DNA of 64,000 nucleotides. Origin: Eulemur rufifrons. Lineage: Eukaryota; Chordata; Mammalia; Primates; Lemuridae. The stretch covers positions 250,412 through 314,411 of the forward strand of contig NW_027182938.1 in NCBI RefSeq assembly GCF_041146395.1, in the 5' to 3' direction. This document shows positions 59,766 to 64,000 of this stretch, piece by piece (within the stretch, counting starts at the first letter, position 1; each line of letters begins with the position of its first letter). The translations under genes were made by a program, and so were the position numbers. The notes below the pieces were generated by a model. That model was not told the origin of the DNA. It made no database searches and saw only the letters and a list, made by a program, of their open reading frames with translations.

Positions 59766-60984
59766 TGAGGCGGGAGCTCCCGGAGGCCCCAAGAGGCCCA
59801 GCGGCCAGGCGTCCCTCCCTGCCCAGTCCAGTGCCTCCCGCCCGCCGCCCTGGCGCTTCGCCAGACCCCCTGTCCAGATCGGGGCGGGGGGGGCTGGGGG
59901 GCGAAGGTGGGCGGGGACCAGGGCAAGGAGAGACTGACGGGTCTGGCGGTCGGTCGGGCGCACACGGCCCCCTCCCCCACCGAAAACAGGGACGCACCGC
60001 ACCAGCGTCCCACGCCCCAGCGATCGGACCCACGGACACGGACACGGGCGCGCAGGGACAGCCTTCCAGGCGTGGGGAGGGCGGGACGGAGCCGGAGAGT
60101 GCGCGGGAGCCGGCCCTCCCCCGCGCCAGGCCAGGGCACGGTGGGCAGGGGCTCGGGGGCGGGGCCGGGACCAGGAGGCGGGGCCGGGAGGTCCGGAAGA
60201 CGCGCGGCCCCCCTGCCTGGGGAGGACCGTTCTGCCCCGATCCCCGATCCCCGTCGGGGCACGCGGGTGGCAGCGGCACCCGCGGGGTCCCGGTGCCGGC
60301 CGGCCCGTCGCTTGGTCGGGCGGCCGGCGGGTCGTTGGGGTCCGGGAGCGCGCGCTCCCCGCTGTTCCCTGGTTTCCCGTGGCACGTCCTCTCTGTCTGC
60401 CCGGGTGGCCGTGGCCGGCGACCTGCCGTGTGCGGCGCGGTGCGGTGCGCCTGTGTGTCCCTCGGGAGCCCCCCCGCCTCCCCGGGAGAGGAGCCCCGCC
60501 CAGCGTGAGTCCCGGGCCGGAGGCCCCGGTGTGCGGGGGCGGAGAGGAAGTCCACGGTGGGCTGGGGGTCGGGGGCCCAGGGGACGGTTTTCTTCCGCGG
60601 GCTGGCCCCCCGCCCGCCGAAGGGGACGTCCCGGAGTACGGGGGGCCGGGGAGAGCCAGCAGCGCTTAGGGATCCCGCCACCCGGTCCGCTGTGGGCCCG
60701 GGTCTGGGGCCCCCCCGGCTGCCGGCAGAAGGGCTGGGATGGCCCCGCCGCTCCCGCTCCCGCTGCCGCCGCCTGGCGGTGCTGCAGGGGAAGAGGCGCC
60801 GGGGGCCGGGGCCGGGCCGGGGGAGGAGCGGGGTGGCGGGAGCCGGGGACGTTTCGGAGGGCGGAGGGGCCCCCCCTTCCCAGCCTAGGCGGGCGGAGGA
60901 GGGGGAGACCCCCCCCCCACACACACACACATTCCGGGCCAGGGGGGGTCGGGACAGCAAAAGAGGCAAAGGAAAAAGAAAACA

Positions 60985-61095
60985 AAAGCGTACGGCGGCC
61001 CCCGGTCTCCCATCCAGGGCCTGGCCGGGCCCGACCCTGCTTAGCTTCCCAGAGCAGACGGGATCGGGCGCCTCAGGGGCGGCGCGGCCTTAGAC
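60985..61095 (-). pseudogene. 5S-like element B, unit 15
   Basis: D-box-like element at 61116-61127. Confidence 0.88.
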
Positions 61096-61536
61096 TGAGG
61101 CGGGTGCCGTGGGACGCCCCAAGAGGCCCAGCGGCCAGGCGTCCTTCCCTGCCCAGTCGAGTCCCTCCCGCCCGCCGCCCTGGCGCCCTGGCGCTTCCCG
61201 AGACCCCCGTGTCCAGCTCGGGGCGCGGGGAGGCGGGCGGGGGGCGGGGCTGAGGGCAGGGGGAGACCGACGGGTCTGGCGCGCGGGCGCACACGCCCCC
61301 CTCCGTCACCGCCAACACGGACGCACCGCGCCAGCGTCCCACGCCCCCACGAGCAGACCCACGGACAGGGACACGGGCGCGCAGGGACAGACTTCCCGGC
61401 GTGGGGACGGAGGGCCAGAGCTGGAGAGTGCGCGGGTGCGGGCTCTCCCCCGCGCCACGCCGGTGACACACACAGGCACACAGCTTCCAGGCCAGGGGGC
61501 GGGGCAGCAAAAGAGGCAAAGGACAAAAAAAACAAA

Positions 61537-61657
61537 AAAGCGTACGGCGGCCCCCGGGTCTCCCGGGTCTCCCATCCAGGACCCGGCCGGGCCCGACCCT
61601 GCTTAGCTTCCCAGAGCAGACGGGATCGGGCGCCTTCGGGGCGGCGCGGCCTTAGAC
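61537..61657 (-). pseudogene. 5S-like element C, unit 15
   Basis: 121-nt form; D-box-like element at 61678-61689. Confidence 0.9.
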
Positions 61658-62539
61658 TGAGGCGGGTGCCGTGGGACGCCCCAAGAGGCCCAGCGGCCAG
61701 GCGTCCCTCCCTGCCCAGTCGAGTCCCTCCCGCCCGACGCCCTGGCGCCCTGGCGCTTCCCGAGATCCCCGTGTCCAGATCGGGGCGCGGGGAGGCGGGC
61801 GGGGGGCGGGGCTGAGGGCAGGGGGAGACCCACCGCCGGGTCTGGCGCGCGGGCGCACACGCCCCCGTCCGCCACCGCCAACAGGGACGCACCGCGCCAG
61901 CGTCCCACGCCCCAGCGATCGGACCCGCGGACACGGACACGGGCGCGCAGGGACAGCCTTCCCGGCGTGGCGACGGAGGGCCGGAGCCGGAGAGTGCGCG
62001 GGAGCCGGCCCTCCCCCGCGCCACGCCGGGGCACGGTGAGGAGGGGGTCGGGGGCGGGGCCGGGACCAGGAGGCGGGGCCGTGGGCCCGGTCCCTCCCCG
62101 CAGGTCCCGAAGACGCGCGGCCCCCCTGCCTGGGGAGGACCGTTCTGCCCCGATCCCCGTCGGGGCCGGGGGGTGGGCGGAGGAGCGGGGTGGCGGGAGG
62201 AGCCGGGGACGTCCCGGAGTACGGGGGGGGGGGGGGGGGCTGCGGAGAGCCAGCGGCGCTTAGGGATCCCGCCACCCGGCTCCCTGTGGGCCCGGGTCTG
62301 GGGCCCACCCCCGGCAGCCTGCAGAAGGGCCGGGACGGCCCCGCCGCTCCCGCTGCGGCTGCCGCTGCCGCCGCCTGGCGGTGGTGCCGCGGCGGGGGGA
62401 GGGGAGGAGGCGGCGGGGGCGGGGGCCGAGGCCGGGGGCGGGGCGGGGTGGCGGGAGCCGGGGCCGGCCGGGAGGGCGGAGGGAGGGGGCTCCCCCTTCG
62501 CCACCCCCCGCCCCCCGACCCCCGCAGGCCGGCGGGCGG

Positions 62540-63709
62540 GACCAAAGAAGGGGCGAAAGCCTAGGGCACCCCACCCGGTAGGGAGGAAACTTAAAACCCC
62601 CATCGCTCTGTCGGCTGGGAGGGGAACCCTTCCACGCACGCTGCCCACGGGGCAGCTGGATTTATACAACCATTTGGAAAACAATTTAGCATAAAGGGAT
62701 AAAAAAAAAAAAAAAAGAACAAAAAAAAAAAAACCAGGGGCATGATGTAGGAACAAGCCTATTCTCTGCGTGGCACGTACCATAGAGAAGAGAGGGCACG
62801 CGTGACCGGGAAACACCCGGGGCGGTACTCACGGGAGCCCCGTTTCCGTGGACCCGGTGAAAGACGGTTCAGAGAGATTTCCACGTCTCCCTGCGGTGCC
62901 GGTCCACAGCAGCGCCGACGAACCGCAGCTTCGCGTGTGAGAGAGGATGCTTCTCCGGACCCAAGGTCTCCCCTGGAACACAAGTTCCCCAGAATGAAGC
63001 CAGAAGGGTTCCACGTATATGATAGAGCCCGTGAAAGGAACAGAACGTCTCCGTGAGAGAGTCACGTCCTAGGGAGCCAAAACTTTCAAAGGAAAAGCGA
63101 GGAAAAGGGTGACCGTCCACAGGGGATTTGTTTGGGAGAAGGGTTTTCTGGGTTCCAGGCCTTCAGGAACAGACACACAGCGGTGTCCAACCCGGGAATA
63201 AACTCCCACGTGTATAAGGTCGGCGGTGGAGGCTCGGTACAGTTCATTCTATTTAATAGAATCATCACAACGCTTATGCTCTAACATATCCACTTCCCAA
63301 GTTAAAAGTAAAAGAGAAAGAAACAGACTGTAAATTTCTAGTTGTCATAACCCCCTTTAAATTGGATCATGTCTTCATTCGGGGGAAATGATTATCTTGG
63401 GGATTCTGCGTCCATCTGTCTGGGAACACTGTCTAACTCTCCATGGATTTGGGCCGTCCTTGATGCTTCTGCCAAGTTTTCCGTGTAAGTCGGCACCCGT
63501 TTCCCCTAGGTGCGACGTAGATCTTCTGCGACCTCGAATATGAATCCTTTGGAAAAGTTGCATTCGTTATCGTGTATTGGGCCTGAGCGTGTGCTGAATT
63601 TAGAGCCGGTCCGTCAGAAGTTGCGGAGGCCCGGCCCTGCCACAGCTGTCTGAGGGGCGACAGCCTCGGGGACTGAGCCTTGACATGTAAAAACCTGACC
63701 TCTCTCCAG
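62540..63709. repeat. 1.17-kb balanced segment, unit 15
   Basis: C form of the junction variant; C at 62601 instead of G. Confidence 0.9.
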
Positions 63710-63732
63710 GGTCCACGGGGCAGGGTCCGGGC

Positions 63733-63895
63733 CAGCCGGGGCGGTGGGGGCAGGCCCGGGGCGGGCCCGGAGGGCGGAGGGCCCCCCCTTCCCAGCCGAG
63801 GCGGGCGGCGGAGGAGGAGCCCGCCCCCCCACACACACACACGCCTTCTGGGCCTGGGGGTCGGGAGAGCCAAAGAGGCAAAGGAAAAAAAAACA
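63733..63895. repeat. 163-bp long-junction segment, unit 15
   Basis: Intact cassette tail, third of the right-hand long run. Confidence 0.85.
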
Positions 63896-63897
63896 AA

Positions 63898-64000
63898 AAA
63901 GCGTACGGCGGCCCCCGGGTCTCCCATCCAGGGCCCGGCCGGGACCGACCCTGCTTAGCTTCCCAGACCAGACGGGATCGGGCGCCTCCGGGGCGGCGCG
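63898..64000. repeat. Array unit 16, first 103 bases only
   Basis: The window ends inside element A of the next unit, so the array continues to the right. Confidence 0.95.
63898..64000 (-). pseudogene. 5S-like element A, unit 16, cut by window end
   Basis: About nine bases of the 5' end and the whole upstream promoter lie beyond the window. Long-junction flank with T6 and T9. Confidence 0.85.

Larger units (their letters stand above)
59654..63897. repeat. Array unit 15 (4244 bp, ends in long junction)
   Basis: C10/CA tract of 23 bp at 60909-60931; poly-G of 17 at 62223-62239; C state of the G/C variant at 62601. Confidence 0.96.
1..64000. repeat. 5S-derived macrosatellite array, 4.06-4.24 kb units, head to tail
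   Basis: The same landmarks recur across the whole window at spacings of 4063 to 4244 bp. Fifteen complete units and two edge fragments are present, all in the same orientation. The sequence shows near-identity between units, with differences confined to homopolymers, a C/CA tract, a 163-bp and a 14-bp indel and a few single bases. Each unit holds three 5S rRNA-derived elements on the minus strand, three related GC-rich spacers and one 1.17-kb segment of balanced composition. The edges of the array are outside the window, so copy number and chromosomal location are unknown. The organism is inferred to be a mammal. Confidence 0.97.

Noticed and set aside
1..64000. CRISPR array or other prokaryotic repeat system
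   Set aside because: Units are thousands of bases long with no short repeat/unique spacer pattern. Composition, CpG density and 5S promoter layout are those of a vertebrate nuclear genome.
1..64000. D4Z4-, DXZ4- or RS447-type macrosatellite
   Set aside because: No homeobox or deubiquitinase frame is visible, and the periods I know for these (about 3.3, 3.0 and 4.7 kb) do not fit 4.06-4.24 kb.
1..64000. Array possibly expanded artificially during assembly
   Set aside because: Neighbouring units carry different combinations of markers in a non-repeating order, which a simple duplication error would not create. Homopolymer lengths may still hold small errors.

Overview
The window lies entirely inside a head-to-tail tandem array, a macrosatellite with a unit of about 4.06 to 4.24 kb. 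Fifteen complete units can be placed between 1626 and 63897, with a partial unit at each edge and no unique flanking DNA. Units are almost identical; I saw only a handful of single-base, homopolymer and indel differences between them. The extreme CpG and GC richness, the C/CA microsatellite, the A-rich retroposon-like tract and the mammalian-style 5S promoter layout indicate a mammalian, probably primate, nuclear genome. I see no protein-coding gene.

Each unit reads left to right as follows. (1) 5S-like element A, minus strand. (2) GC-rich spacer X of about 1.2 kb, with a C/CA tract at its right end. (3) 5S-like element B, minus strand. (4) GC-rich spacer Y of about 0.44 kb. (5) 5S-like element C, minus strand. 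(6) GC-rich spacer Z of about 0.88 kb, containing a poly-G run of 15 to 18. (7) A 1.17-kb segment of ordinary base composition with two poly-A tracts. (8) A junction of variable length leading to the next element A. Spacers X, Y and Z share blocks in the same order, so the unit looks like three diverged copies of one '5S plus spacer' cassette, the third interrupted by the 1.17-kb segment.

The main observation is that all three elements per unit (46 in the window, 45 complete) derive from 5S rRNA genes and keep the landmarks of a type 1 RNA polymerase III promoter. The box A block sits at +47 to +66 and matches 5S rRNA base for base. A GGATGGGAGA box C block is at +81 to +90. A D-box-like 12-mer matching 11 of 12 positions lies exactly at -32 to -21. 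A T-run terminator follows. The rest of the transcript has drifted strongly toward G and C. Element C is still 121 nt long, like true 5S rRNA.

Units differ in a small set of markers: a 163-bp presence/absence at the junction (long or short), a further 14-bp deletion in three consecutive junctions, poly-G length, the C/CA tract, one G/C variant and a few private changes. The 163-bp state is perfectly linked to a C/T variant about 150 bp away in all 16 junctions, giving a clear record of how units were copied. I recall, but cannot check here, that composite repeats containing 5S-derived subunits were annotated in the complete human assembly; this array may be one of them.
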